Made by a program: the position numbers and the translations under genes. Below, one piece after another: positions 26,059-34,466 of a stretch of DNA of 64,000 bases. The number at the start of each line of letters is the position of its first letter. Positions within the stretch are counted from its first letter, which is position 1. The stretch comes from Arthrobacter rhizosphaerae (GTDB lineage: Bacteria; Actinomycetota; Actinomycetes; Actinomycetales; Micrococcaceae): the NCBI RefSeq assembly GCF_023062595.1, contig NZ_JALLAN010000005.1, forward strand, positions 264,967 to 328,966. The letters are read 5' to 3'. Below the pieces are notes generated by a model. That model made no database searches. It was not told where the DNA came from and was given only the letters and a program-made list of their open reading frames with translations.

Positions 26059-27735
26059 TCAAGGCTTTAGCTCGACCTTTGTGAAAACCTCGTTTAAGAC
26101 CGGGGAAGCCGGGTATTTGAGGACCCGGTCGGAGAGCGCGAGGGCGGAAATGGGGAACGCGATCGGCACAGCGGGGACCGACGCAGCGATCTGGTTGTTG
26201 ATGGTGTGATACAGATCCGTTCGCTCCTGGCCCTCCGGGAGCCCTCGTGCCCGCTCAATCTTCGAGAAGACCTGGACGTCCTGATAGCCGAACTCTCCGT
26301 TCTTCTCACCAAACAGGGGTCCCACGAAGTTGTCCGGATCCGAGTACGAGCCGTTCCACCCCAGAAGATGCAGTGCATGATCGCCCGGAGACTGTACTTT
26401 TTGCAGGTACCCGTCTGACCATTCGATGGGTACGGGTTTGATGTTGAAGCCAACGGCCGTCAGTTCCCTGCTGATTTCCGCGTAGATCTTTTCCGGGGTG
26501 GGAAGGTACGGCCGGGTCACGTTCAGCGGGTAATAGAACTTGAGTTGCTCGCCCTTGTAACCGGACTTGGCCAGGAGCGCCTTGGCCTTCGCCGGATCGT
26601 AGCCAAGGGTAGGCGCATCATTGTTGAACCCATTCAGCTTGGGCGGGACAAACTGCGCCGCCTCTGCCGTGTTGTCGATGTAGAACTTCCGGATCAGTGT
26701 GTCCTTATCCAGCGCCATTTCAATCGCCTGGCGTACCTCGAGGTTTTGGAGGATCGGTATCTCCTGGTTCATGCCGAGGTACATCACGGAGAAGGGATCG
26801 CGCTGGATGATCTGCTTGCCTTGCTTGACCAGCTGATCAAAGTTGCCGACGGTGACGGCGTCATAGCCGTCGATTTTGCCGTCCAGCAGGGCCTGCAGCC
26901 TGGCCTGCGGGTGATCGTACGTGACAAAGTTGATGGTGCCGATCTGGCCCTTGTCCCCCCAGTAGTCTTTGTTGCTGACGAGGGTAACTTTGGTGTTATC
27001 CCAGCCGCCAAAACTGTACGGGCCGGTGCCAACCGGGTGGGCGGCATACTTCGAGATTGCTGTGCCCTCACGGGTTTGATCCAGGACGTCAGCAGTTCCT
27101 TCCGCCATCGCTTTGGGGGAGGACATGCCGAAGGCCGGCAGGGTCAGGGCTTGCAAGAAGCCTGTGAATCGCTGGGTGAGGTCGATGCGGACATTGTCCG
27201 GGGCAAGTGCTGAGCAGCCCTTATAGATTGACAGCGAAGCCTGGTCAGAATGGGCTTCAAAGACGCTCTTGAAGGAACTTCCGGGGGCTTGCTGCCGCAG
27301 GGATGCGGGGAAGTTGAACCAGCGGTTGAAGTTGGTGCAGACGGATTTAGCATCGAAGGGGCTGCCGTCCTGGAACTTCACGCCGGTCCTGAGCTTGAAG
27401 GTGTAGCTTCGGCCGTTGTCCGTCTCGCTCCATTCCGTGGCAAGAAGGGGGGTGGGGAGCCCCGTAGTCTGGTCAACTCCCACGAGGCCCTCCAGGACCT
27501 GGCGGGTTACCCGGAAGGCTTCAACATCAGAGACCAAAGCGGGGTCGAGCCCGAGGGGCTGCGCCGCTGTGCCGAAAGTAAAAGTGGCGGTGGGTCCGGT
27601 GGTGGCAAGAGCCGGGCTGGAGGACTGTGAAGGTGAGGGCGAAGGCAACGGTGCCCCCGTGCAGGAGACGAGCAATAACGCCAGGAGTGCGGCGCCGATG
27701 CTTCCTCTGACGCTGCGCGGTTTACTTCTGGGCAC
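26059..27735 (-). CDS. ABC transporter substrate-binding lipoprotein, peptide/nickel family 5
   Basis: A 558-residue secreted lipoprotein with a signal peptide ending LLALLLVSC (lipobox Cys about residue 25), a Ser/Pro-rich linker, and a DppA/OppA-like solute-binding domain ([49 protein letters not shown]). Such proteins deliver oligopeptides or similar solutes to ABC permeases, but no permease or ATPase gene is adjacent, so it is an orphan binding protein here. The solute is unknown. Confidence 0.92.
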   Translation of the reverse strand: MPRSKPRSVRGSIGAALLALLLVSCTGAPLPSPSPSQSSSPALATTGPTATFTFGTAAQPLGLDPALVSDVEAFRVTRQVLEGLVGVDQTTGLPTPLLATEWSETDNGRSYTFKLRTGVKFQDGSPFDAKSVCTNFNRWFNFPASLRQQAPGSSFKSVFEAHSDQASLSIYKGCSALAPDNVRIDLTQRFTGFLQALTLPAFGMSSPKAMAEGTADVLDQTREGTAISKYAAHPVGTGPYSFGGWDNTKVTLVSNKDYWGDKGQIGTINFVTYDHPQARLQALLDGKIDGYDAVTVGNFDQLVKQGKQIIQRDPFSVMYLGMNQEIPILQNLEVRQAIEMALDKDTLIRKFYIDNTAEAAQFVPPKLNGFNNDAPTLGYDPAKAKALLAKSGYKGEQLKFYYPLNVTRPYLPTPEKIYAEISRELTAVGFNIKPVPIEWSDGYLQKVQSPGDHALHLLGWNGSYSDPDNFVGPLFGEKNGEFGYQDVQVFSKIERARGLPEGQERTDLYHTINNQIAASVPAVPIAFPISALALSDRVLKYPASPVLNEVFTKVELKP

Positions 27736-27803
27736 TCGCTGATCACCTCGGGACGGCTGGGCGCTCCGCGGACTGCAGAACAGTCATTAGTCTAATTGAC
27801 CTC

Positions 27804-27845
27804 CAGCCAACAGGACCCGCACCTGGGTGCGGGCCCTGTTGGCTG
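27804..27845 (-). terminator. Hairpin terminator after the fasciclin gene
   Basis: An inverted repeat CAGCCAACAGG-A-CCCGCACC ... GGTGCGGG-C-CCTGTTGGCTG forms a stem of about 20 bp with one mismatch, 66 bp downstream of the fasciclin stop codon. There is little of a U-tract, so termination may be imperfect. Confidence 0.6.
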
Positions 27846-27910
27846 CTGGGCAGGTCCGGGGAGTCAGGCCGGTACCGCGGCAGGAGGCAGGTGGACAGCC
27901 GGGATGCCGG

Positions 27911-28585
27911 TTACTTCGGCATCAGGACGGTATCCACCATGTAAACGGTGGCGTTGGCGGTTTGGACTCCGCCGCAGATGACACCGGCGTCATTGACCTT
28001 GAGGGCGTCCTTGGAACCGGTCACTGTTACTGTGCCACCCTGGACCGTGGTGTGGGTTCCCACGATTTCATCAGGCGAGATCTGACCGGGTACCACGTGG
28101 TAGGTCAGGATCTTGCTCAGCAGGGCATCGTCGGTCTTGAGGGTCTCGATGGTGGCCGCATCGATTTTCGCGAAGGCATCGTCAACGGGAGCGAAAACAG
28201 TGAACTCGCTGCCATTGAGGGTGTCCACGAGGTTGACTTTGGGATTCAGCTTGCCCGAAACGGCTGCGGTGAGGGTGGTAAGAATCGGGTTGTTGGAGGC
28301 TGCGACAGCAACTGGATCCAAAGCCATCCCGGCAACCGAACCGGCGCCGTCGGGGACCTGGGCGGCGTAGCCTGCGCACCCGGCACCGACCAGGTTTGCA
28401 GCCGGATCCATCATTTTCGATTCTGTGGCTGTCGGGCTGGGTGCCGGGGCCATGGTGGAGGCGGAAACTTCAGGAGCCGCAGAGCCGGGAGCCGTGCTGG
28501 CAGTTCCGCCACAGGCAGTGAGGCTGAGCAGGGCTGCGGCGGCAACACCTGCAACGGTGAAAGATGTGCGCTTGATGGACTGCAT
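27911..28585 (-). CDS. MPT70/MPT83-like fasciclin (FAS1) domain lipoprotein
   Basis: A 224-residue secreted lipoprotein: signal peptide with lipobox LSLTAC (Cys about 22), an Ala/Ser/Pro/Thr linker, then one FAS1 domain. The mature part runs [38 protein letters not shown] (H1 box), LTYHVVPGQ (H2 box) and ends [20 protein letters not shown]. This is close to mycobacterial MPT70/MPT83 as I recall them, including a Cys pair flanking the domain; the lipobox makes it MPT83-like. FAS1 proteins act in adhesion. ATG 28585 has AAGGAG 7 bases upstream. A SigK-like promoter lies about 110 bp upstream. Confidence 0.92.
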   Translation of the reverse strand: MQSIKRTSFTVAGVAAAALLSLTACGGTASTAPGSAAPEVSASTMAPAPSPTATESKMMDPAANLVGAGCAGYAAQVPDGAGSVAGMALDPVAVAASNNPILTTLTAAVSGKLNPKVNLVDTLNGSEFTVFAPVDDAFAKIDAATIETLKTDDALLSKILTYHVVPGQISPDEIVGTHTTVQGGTVTVTGSKDALKVNDAGVICGGVQTANATVYMVDTVLMPK

Positions 28586-28694
28586 TTCGATTCTCCTTGA
28601 TTGGGCCGATCTGAACCTGAGCCAGACCGTCTTCTGTCTGTTCATGCCGTAAATCCGACTGGCAGACACCGTCTTGCTTGGTGCCTCACTGGGT

Positions 28695-28721
28695 ATTCGG
28701 CTTTTTGGGACCGACGGATGG
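28695..28721 (-). promoter_or_regulatory. SigK-like ECF promoter for the fasciclin gene
   Basis: On the minus strand CCATCC (28721-28716) and CCGAAT (28700-28695) are separated by 15 bp. These hexamers equal the mycobacterial SigK consensus as I remember it, and the downstream gene resembles the known SigK targets mpt70/mpt83. The predicted 5' untranslated region is about 100 bases. Confidence 0.65.
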
Positions 28722-28782
28722 GTCCAAGGGAGAGAATCTTTTTCGGCTTGTTTTCGGTTAGGAGTCCGGCCCTTAAATTGAC

Positions 28783-28810
28783 GGAGCCCCGGCCGTAAGG
28801 CCGGGGCTCC
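28783..28810 (-). terminator. Terminator hairpin after tRNA-Leu
   Basis: GGAGCCCCGGCC-GTAA-GGCCGGGGCTCC is a perfect 12-bp stem with a 4-base loop, 18 bp past the 3' end of tRNA-Leu on the minus strand. No strong U-run follows. Confidence 0.6.
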
Positions 28811-28827
28811 CAAGATCTGACTCACAG

Positions 28828-28909
28828 TGCGCAAGGGGGGACTTGAACCCCCACGCCCGAAGGCACAGGAACCTAAATCCTGCGTGTCTGCCAATTTCAC
28901 CACTCGCGC
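28828..28909 (-). tRNA. tRNA-Leu (anticodon TAG)
   Basis: The minus strand folds into a class II tRNA: acceptor GCGCGAG/CTTGCGC, anticodon stem CAGGA/TCCTG with loop TTTAGGT (anticodon TAG), a variable arm around GCCTTCGGGC, and T-arm loop TTCAAGT. Discriminator A. CCA is not encoded. A TACAAT -10-like box (28979-28974 on the minus strand) may drive it. Confidence 0.93.
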
Positions 28910-28916
28910 TTGGCGT

Positions 28917-28958
28917 CGCCGTCGGAGCAGTAGCGTCAATCGCTAGAGCCCGACGGCG
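28917..28958 (-). terminator. Hairpin between peroxiredoxin and tRNA-Leu genes
   Basis: Perfect 9-bp arms CGCCGTCGG / CCGACGGCG enclose a second stem TAGCG / CGCTA. It lies 29 bp past the peroxiredoxin stop and 8 bp before tRNA-Leu on the same strand. It could terminate the former or act in tRNA leader processing. No U-tract. Confidence 0.4.
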
Positions 28959-28986
28959 GATGCCAGCCTTTATTGTATCGTCCGGA

Positions 28987-29460
28987 TCAGCTGTCCAGCT
29001 TCAGGTCACGGCGCAGCTTTGCTACATGACCCGTTGCCCTGACGTTGTACTGGGCAACTGCAACCTTGCCGTCGGGGTCAACGACCACTGTGGAGCGGAT
29101 GAGGCCGTCATAGGTACGGCCATAGTTCTTCTTCTCTCCCCAGGCAGCATAGGCCTCGGCCACCGCGTGGTCCTCGTCGGACAGCAGGGGAAACGTGAGC
29201 CCCTCCCGGTCGGCGAACCGGGCGAGTTTGTTAACCGGATCGGGTGAGATGCCCAGGACCTCGTAGCCGGCAACCTGGAGTGAAGCCAGGTTGTCACGGA
29301 AATCGCAGGCCTGCTTGGTGCAGCCCGGAGTCGACGCTGCGGGATAGAAGTAGACCACGGTGCTGCGGCCGCGGTATTCCGAGAGGCTGACGTCCTTGCC
29401 CGTACTGTCTTTCAAGGTAAATTCGGGTGCTTTGGCTCCCGGTATGAGACGTTCAACCAC
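28987..29460 (-). CDS. bcp: Thioredoxin-dependent thiol peroxidase (Bcp/PrxQ family)
   Basis: A 157-residue peroxiredoxin that reduces hydroperoxides at the expense of thioredoxin. The motif YPAASTPGCTKQACDFRD contains the peroxidatic Cys47 and a second Cys52 five residues later, the PrxQ arrangement. GTG 29460 is preferred: AAGGAG lies 7 bases upstream and the length then matches the family; the upstream in-frame start would include the ribosome binding site in the coding region. It is divergent from a MarR gene. Confidence 0.93.
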   Translation of the reverse strand: MVERLIPGAKAPEFTLKDSTGKDVSLSEYRGRSTVVYFYPAASTPGCTKQACDFRDNLASLQVAGYEVLGISPDPVNKLARFADREGLTFPLLSDEDHAVAEAYAAWGEKKNYGRTYDGLIRSTVVVDPDGKVAVAQYNVRATGHVAKLRRDLKLDS

Positions 29461-29502
29461 TTTTTTCTCCTTCGAAACTTTTAGGACACTCAAGCCTAAT
29501 GA

Positions 29503-29517
29503 CCTTGGGAGTCAAGG
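29503..29517. promoter_or_regulatory. Palindrome between peroxiredoxin and MarR genes
   Basis: CCTTG-GGAGT-CAAGG is an inverted repeat with perfect 5-bp arms, 32 bp before the MarR start. TATACT (29536-29541) lies 7 bases before ATG 29549, suggesting a leaderless marR transcript with the palindrome near its -35 region. The intergenic position would let one regulator control both genes. Confidence 0.35.
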
Positions 29518-29548
29518 ACCGAATCGGACGCTCGCTATACTAAGTGGT

Positions 29549-30040
29549 ATGCCTGATATGGATCGCTGGCCCACTGGGCGCCTATTGTCCACGGCGGCGC
29601 GCCTCGTTGAGCATTCCTGGAATGAAAAACTGGGTGCTATCGGACTGACGCACGCCGGGGTCATCGCCATGGAAGTGCTGTCCCTCAACGGCCCCATGAC
29701 GCAGGCGCAACTTGCCCAGTTGGTACGAGTCCAGGCGCAGACCATGGGTAAAACGCTCAGCCGGCTCGAGGCGCACGGGCACATCCGCAGGGAACGCAGC
29801 ACGTCGGACCGGCGCAGCCATGTAGTCACCCTCACAGATCGTGGAAGCGAGGCCGTATCAGCGGCGGCGGACATGGAACGTTCTGTGCTGGCATCGGCAT
29901 CCATTGACCCCGATGTCCTCCGGCAGGAGTTGAGGGCAGTCGTGGTGGAGCTCGCCAAACGATTCTCGTCCCCTGAAACCAAGGCGATTGTTGCAAGTGC
30001 CGAATCCGGCATGCCTGTGGATGTTAACCAGGTTGTCTAA
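29549..30040 (+). CDS. MarR family transcriptional regulator
   Basis: A 163-residue MarR regulator. Helix-turn-helix region MTQAQLAQLVRVQAQTMGKTLSRLEAHGHIRRE, followed by a wing with TSDRRSHVVTLT. There is no ribosome binding site before ATG 29549, while TATACT ends 7 bases upstream, so a leaderless mRNA is likely. Being divergent from a peroxiredoxin it may sense oxidants, but the only cysteine-based evidence is absent: no conserved redox Cys is obvious. A target cannot be stated. Confidence 0.88.
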   Translation: MPDMDRWPTGRLLSTAARLVEHSWNEKLGAIGLTHAGVIAMEVLSLNGPMTQAQLAQLVRVQAQTMGKTLSRLEAHGHIRRERSTSDRRSHVVTLTDRGSEAVSAAADMERSVLASASIDPDVLRQELRAVVVELAKRFSSPETKAIVASAESGMPVDVNQVV

Positions 30041-30156
30041 GCCGGTTGTTTGACTGAGGGCACGCTGAGGACGCGGAAACGGGCTGTTGACGCGTAAATA
30101 CAGGTGTCCCTAGACCATTTGCGCGTCCCTGGGCCAATTGTGCGGCGGCCTGCTGC

Positions 30157-30876
30157 TCAGCTGCGAAGGGAGGCTACAGCCTGGGTTGCGGCCTGGATAC
30201 TTTCCCAACCGCGCCGTCCGGCCACCACGGTACGTCCGTCAAGCTCGACACCTTTGTTCTGCAGGATCGCCACCAAGGTAGCGTCCACAATGTCATCTCG
30301 CAGCTCGCCCAACCATGGCCCGCGGATGGTCGGCATGACCGGAACACGCGCCCGGATGGTCAGCAAGTGTCCGCCTACCAGAGCCGCTACGAAGCAGATG
30401 ATCCCGATGATGAGGAGCTTCAGATAGTTCTCCTGGTCAGTGGCCACAATGTAAGCCGACGGCGTGATGAGGGCGGCCATGAGCCCCAGACGCATCGCCA
30501 GAATCGTGCGGGCACTGCCGGACGCCCTTCGGCGGGCTAAGATCCCCTCCAGCTGCTTGTCACGGACAGCCTGCGCCTTCAGCCGCCACTGCCGCTGGCT
30601 GCCGAGGTGGAGTTTGACAAGGGCACGGGCCGCGGCCAGCTCCGCCGGATGGTTTTTCCGCAGGGCGGCCACCACAGGATCAGGGGCGTCCGCCCAGGTA
30701 CCGCCGAGCCGACGGTCGGTGGCGCCGGCCAAGTCGTCCAGGCCAAGCCTGGCGGCCCCTTCGGCTGTTTCCTCGACACGGACGGTGACGGCCGGCGTGG
30801 AGTGGTAAGTGGACGCTTGTTCTGATCGGTGCCCGTAACGTGGCGAGCCGTCGGCCAGATGATATTCGTTGCCCAT
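30157..30876 (-). CDS. Hypothetical two-helix membrane protein
   Basis: A 239-residue protein I do not recognise. Residues 1-120 are polar with a basic stretch (LARRRASGSAR) just before two adjacent membrane helices (about 124-146 and 151-173); the C-terminal 65 residues are soluble. Basic residues before helix 1 suggest both termini are cytoplasmic. No signal peptide. It is isolated on its strand between the MarR gene and the Cys-rich protein gene. Confidence 0.7.
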   Translation of the reverse strand: MGNEYHLADGSPRYGHRSEQASTYHSTPAVTVRVEETAEGAARLGLDDLAGATDRRLGGTWADAPDPVVAALRKNHPAELAAARALVKLHLGSQRQWRLKAQAVRDKQLEGILARRRASGSARTILAMRLGLMAALITPSAYIVATDQENYLKLLIIGIICFVAALVGGHLLTIRARVPVMPTIRGPWLGELRDDIVDATLVAILQNKGVELDGRTVVAGRRGWESIQAATQAVASLRS

Positions 30877-31163
30877 GTGTTCCCCCCAAAGTTGTGATCC
30901 GGCGCTGACAGTTTGGTTGCCTCACGTCTGACCTGCCGGCGTCTTTGCCTCTTACGGGGTTCATTGTCCACGGCGGTGACGCCTGCTCGTATTTGTTACG
31001 ACTGCGTTGGGTTCACCCTGCCACGATGACGACATCACAGCCATGTGTCGCGGAGAGCCGTTCAATGCCCCAGACATTCTTCTCTGCGGCTCTTCTCGCT
31101 CTGTGAACCTCAGCCGCTCGGACCTAGTATTCTCGTCTCTAAGACAGCGAGCGTGGGGGAGCA

Positions 31164-31511
31164 ATGACGGAGACGTCGATTGGTGATCACCGGACAACTG
31201 AAGACGCCAGATCGCGTGAGCAGGTCAGCGTGCCGGCATGGGAGGCAAAGTTCAAACTGAGCGAAAACCCTGAGGAGTTCGCTCACCTGGTGTGCTGCCG
31301 GGACTTGGATTGGCGTCAGGCCTTATGCGGCTACGTCGAGGAAGATCCGACGCTCATGTACGAAGCGGAAAATATCTGCACGATGTGTGTCGACACGGCC
31401 ACAAGGATGGGCGCTGCATTGGATTCCGGCCAATGCCCCATAGACAACCAGCGATGCCCTCCGGAGGAGGAAATTGACAAGCTGATTACTGAGCGCGCCT
31501 CCAGGACCTGA
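31164..31511 (+). CDS. Small Cys-rich hypothetical protein, possible metal-binding
   Basis: A 115-residue acidic protein with eight Cys: HLVCCRDLDWRQALCGY, then ICTMC, and CPIDNQRC. The C-x2-C and paired Cys spacing suggest a zinc or Fe-S site. No family name is certain and it is not a standard WhiB (the CxxxC pattern is missing). ATG 31164 follows GGGGGAGCA. It stands alone between divergent and convergent neighbours. Similar His-x2-Cys-Cys-Arg-Asp starts occur in actinobacterial proteins of unknown function as I recall. Confidence 0.65.
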   Translation: MTETSIGDHRTTEDARSREQVSVPAWEAKFKLSENPEEFAHLVCCRDLDWRQALCGYVEEDPTLMYEAENICTMCVDTATRMGAALDSGQCPIDNQRCPPEEEIDKLITERASRT

Positions 31512-31616
31512 ACTTTTGCAGGATCGGTCGCAGCCTGGGGCTGGCGCTGGTACTTTCGCCATGCAAATGAGGATCACGCCAGACCCTAAAGCAACAGCGT
31601 CATTCCGGGGCAAAAC

Positions 31617-31660
31617 AAAACCCCGCCTCGCTGGCCGGATGGCCTGCAAGACGGGGTTTT
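31617..31660 (-). terminator. Intrinsic terminator after tRNA-Lys
   Basis: AAAACCCCG ... CGGGGTTTT forms a stem, with GC-rich inner pairing (GGCC/GGCC), 5 bp past the tRNA-Lys 3' end on the minus strand and followed there by GTTTTG. The T-runs on both sides would also allow termination of the Cys-rich gene from the other direction. Confidence 0.75.
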
Positions 31661-31664
31661 GGCT

Positions 31665-31740
31665 TGGTGCACCCCCCGGGACTCGAACCCGGAACCCATT
31701 GATTAAGAGTCAATTGCTCTGCCAGTTGAGCTAGAGGTGC
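31665..31740 (-). tRNA. tRNA-Lys (anticodon CTT), CCA encoded
   Basis: A 73-base tRNA body plus encoded CCA. Acceptor GCACCTC/GGGGTGC, anticodon stem ATTGA/TCAAT with loop CTCTTAA (anticodon CTT), T-arm with GGTTCGAGTCC. All four arms fold normally. Confidence 0.95.
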
Positions 31741-31857
31741 AGCTGTTGTTTCGTATTTCGGAAGGCGGTTTATTTCCCCCGTTGTTCTTCGCAACGACAT
31801 GAAACTCTACACGAGAATCGGCGCCGTGTGAAATCGGAAGGGACTCGTCCGTGGCGG

Positions 31858-33012
31858 CTACCCGGGGATGTCCAGAACCAGTATGGAATCAGGGTTTTGG
31901 TTGTTCGTGAGGGCCCACAATGATCCGTCCGGGGCGAGAGATACATCGCGGATCCGCCCATACTCCCGTGTGAAATAGCTCACCGGATTTCCGGCTTTGT
32001 CGCCCCTCAGGGGTACGGACCACACTCGCTGACCCCGCAACGCTCCGAGGTAGGCCGTGGAGCCGATGATTTCCAGGCCGCTCGGCGATGATTCCGCAGT
32101 TGAAGGCCAAACCACCGCGGCATCGATAAATTCGCTGCGGCCCGGGCTTCCTGTGACGTTTGGCCAACCGTAGTTGCCCCCGGGGACGATGAGATTCAGC
32201 TCGTCGTTGACGTCGGGCCCAAATTCGCTGGCCCAGAACCGTCCCTGGCTGTCCCAGGCGAGTCCCTGAACGTTGCGGTGTCCGATGCTGTAGACCGGAT
32301 TGTCTCCGAAGGGATTCCCCGGTGCGGGACGGCCGTCAGGAGTCAACCGGAGGATCTTTCCACCGAGGGCGTTGGGATTCTGGGGCTGATCGCGGCGCTG
32401 GGAGTCTCCGGTGCCGACGTAGAGGAATCCGTCAGGGCCGAACCGGATGCGTCCGCCGTTGTGGGTGGAAGCTTTGGAGATCCCCGAAAAGATGACTTCC
32501 GGCGTGCCGGCCTCCAGGGACTGCTCACCAGTTTCGTTGAGCCTAAGCCGCGCAATCCGGTTGTCGTCCTGGGCGGTGAAGTACAGATAGAGGTATCGAT
32601 CCGAATTGAAACCGGGGGACAACGCAAGGCCCAGCAAGCCACCTTCACCACCGGGAACCACACCCGGAACCCGTCCGATCTCCCGGCTCTGACCGTCCCG
32701 GACACTCTTGAGGATGGCGCTGTCGCGCTCGGATATCACCGCAGTGCCGTCAGGAAGGAAAACCGTCGACCACGGCAACTGGAGTCCGACGTCGATCTTC
32801 CCGGCTACCCGGGGTGGCTGATCCGGAGTGACGGTCGTCGCTGACTGCCCGGGCGTGGCGGTTGAGGTTGGCGACGGTGCGTTGCCCGTTGGAGTGCCAC
32901 CATCACCGTCGGCGGTACAGGATGAGACAGAGAGCGAAAGGGCCAGGAGAGCGACCGCCACGCCTGATCCGCTGCCGGCACGGTTCGCAGGACCCTCTCT
33001 CAAGGCCGGCAA
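31858..33012 (-). CDS. PQQ-dependent sugar dehydrogenase-like lipoprotein
   Basis: A 384-residue secreted lipoprotein: signal peptide ending LSVSSC (lipobox Cys about 32), a Thr/Pro/Ser linker, then the six-bladed propeller of soluble aldose dehydrogenases (GdhB/Asd). Landmarks are LPWSTVFLPDGTAVISER, GGEGGLLGLALSPGF, STHNGGRIRFGPDGFLYVGTGD and GHRNVQGLAWD; GNYGWPNV is a loop typical of the family. It would oxidise sugars in the cell envelope with PQQ; whether the host makes PQQ is not shown in the window. It lies next to an unrelated membrane protein gene. Confidence 0.92.
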   Translation of the reverse strand: MPALREGPANRAGSGSGVAVALLALSLSVSSCTADGDGGTPTGNAPSPTSTATPGQSATTVTPDQPPRVAGKIDVGLQLPWSTVFLPDGTAVISERDSAILKSVRDGQSREIGRVPGVVPGGEGGLLGLALSPGFNSDRYLYLYFTAQDDNRIARLRLNETGEQSLEAGTPEVIFSGISKASTHNGGRIRFGPDGFLYVGTGDSQRRDQPQNPNALGGKILRLTPDGRPAPGNPFGDNPVYSIGHRNVQGLAWDSQGRFWASEFGPDVNDELNLIVPGGNYGWPNVTGSPGRSEFIDAAVVWPSTAESSPSGLEIIGSTAYLGALRGQRVWSVPLRGDKAGNPVSYFTREYGRIRDVSLAPDGSLWALTNNQNPDSILVLDIPG

Positions 33013-33075
33013 GTATCCGCCCCCGACTGCATGTTGTTTTACTCCGGAATCACGGGTGGCAGCGGAAGGACATCG

Positions 33076-34152
33076 TCAAAGCCGGGTCCGGCGTGGGGGA
33101 CGGAAGCCTGCCGCCTCGGCGTGGGCCACGGACTCAAACCAGACGCCAGCGGGGGCGTCCTTATAGGCCGGATTGGTTTCCTCGAAGTACGTCATGGTTT
33201 CCGCGTCGCCTTTGACTGTGTATCCGTCGGGGCCCGAACCGTCGGCTGCAGCTGCGGCTGAACCCTCGCCATAGGGCTGCTCTACGGCCAGATGTCCGCT
33301 GGGCTCGGCTGTATGGCTCAGGGAGGACTCGGTCACGGCTGAGGATTCAGCACGCTGCAGGGTTTCCTCATCGGGGTCCAGGGCGGCGTCGGGAACTGGA
33401 GTGTTGGCTGGTGTCGCTGCGGTTGCGGCTGTCTCTCTGGGGGCTGCCTCTGACTGCGCTGATTCTACTGTCTCCGCTTCTGGCGACTCGGCCGCCGCAG
33501 ACTCGGCACCAGGGAGCGTTGGCGAATGAGCCCCGGTGTACTCGTGATGGTGTTGGTCATGGTGGTGTTCATGGGGAGCCGGCATGGACTGCCCAGGTGC
33601 CGAAGTGCTGCCCTCCGACCACTGTGCTTCCCATTCAGCCTTGTCCGCGTCTTCGGCCTTGTCCTTTGCCGTGCGGGCTGCGGAAGCGGAGTGCGTGCTT
33701 GTGGTTTCGACGTCGGTGTCCCAATCGTCAACGTCCCCGCCATCGGGCGCCGGAGCCTCGGCCCAGTCAGCCTCGCTGCGCGCCGTATCGGACGTGGGCG
33801 CTTGTTCTGCGGGCCTGGGGCCAGTGGAGGCGGCTGGGGTGGTTGGTTCAGACGGCGCCGGATAGGCCGAGCTTCCGGAACTTTCACTTTCTCTGGCTGG
33901 CGTTGCGGGTGTGGGCGCTGAAGCTGTGGCTGCGGGCGTAACGGGCGCCGCGGCGGCCGCTTCAGGGGTGCTCGGCGCTGCAGCAACGGGAGCTTGGCCT
34001 GTGGTCTGGCCTCCTACGGATTGCATCCGCGCCTCTGAGGCCTCTGCCGCCCGGTCTGACGCCATGGCGGAGCCTCGGCTGTTGCGGTTGAGCAGCCACC
34101 ACACAACGGCCACGATGAGAATGATGACAATGACCCAGATAAGCCAATCCAT
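33076..34152 (-). CDS. Membrane-anchored low-complexity acidic protein with conserved C-terminal motif
   Basis: A 358-residue protein. Residues 3-22 form an N-terminal membrane helix (DWLIWVIVIILIVAVVWWLL). A roughly 270-residue central region is dominated by Ala, Pro, Glu, Ser and Thr with a His-rich patch (HEHHHDQHHHE). The last 50 residues are conserved-looking: YTVKGDAETMTYFEETNP and GVWFESVAHAEAAGFR, resembling a short C-terminal module (VKGN..S..YH...S..Y..T..E.WF.S...A..AGFR) found at the end of various actinobacterial proteins (sunset-domain-like). Function is unknown. It is divergent from ilvD. Confidence 0.75.
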   Translation of the reverse strand: MDWLIWVIVIILIVAVVWWLLNRNSRGSAMASDRAAEASEARMQSVGGQTTGQAPVAAAPSTPEAAAAAPVTPAATASAPTPATPARESESSGSSAYPAPSEPTTPAASTGPRPAEQAPTSDTARSEADWAEAPAPDGGDVDDWDTDVETTSTHSASAARTAKDKAEDADKAEWEAQWSEGSTSAPGQSMPAPHEHHHDQHHHEYTGAHSPTLPGAESAAAESPEAETVESAQSEAAPRETAATAATPANTPVPDAALDPDEETLQRAESSAVTESSLSHTAEPSGHLAVEQPYGEGSAAAAADGSGPDGYTVKGDAETMTYFEETNPAYKDAPAGVWFESVAHAEAAGFRPPRRTRL

Positions 34153-34466
34153 AGCAAAGCCTTTCCCTCAATAACCAACGTGCCGATGCTCGACGTTACG
34201 TCCGCGTCAAGGTGACTGTCTAGGTTTGTCAACGGCGTCAACAACCATTCATCCCGGATGGCACCAGGGATGTCATCGAAGGATTCGTCTGAGCGTGGCA
34301 TCCGAGGCGCTCAAGTGACAAACGCCACATCCGGCAAGAGGTTGCAAGCCTAAGTCTCAGCATGCGGGACAGACGTCCACCATATGGTCGAAATATTCCT
34401 GCCTTTTAGCCTTAACTCGCGTTGGCAGGTCGATAGGGCCCTCTCGGGAGCCATAGACTTTGACCC
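34153..34466. other. 314-bp divergent intergenic region upstream of ilvD
   Basis: No gene, RNA or strong hairpin is evident. TAGACT (34454-34459) lies 7 bases before the ilvD ATG, and no ribosome binding site precedes that ATG, so ilvD may be translated from a leaderless mRNA. No convincing -35 box is seen at the right distance, and no leader peptide is recognisable, in contrast to ilvB. Confidence 0.4.

Noticed and set aside
24125..26084. Plus-strand ORFs opposite mqo
   Set aside because: They lie antisense to a full-length malate:quinone oxidoreductase gene and encode no recognisable domain.
30041..30156. Possible small RNA or terminator between the MarR gene and the hypothetical membrane protein gene
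   Set aside because: Only a weak direct repeat (GCGTCCCTGGG-like) is visible; no stable hairpin or promoter pair was found.
31164..31511. WhiB-like regulator
   Set aside because: The protein is Cys-rich but lacks the C-x(n)-C-x2-C-x5-C spacing and the GVWGG-type turn of WhiB proteins.
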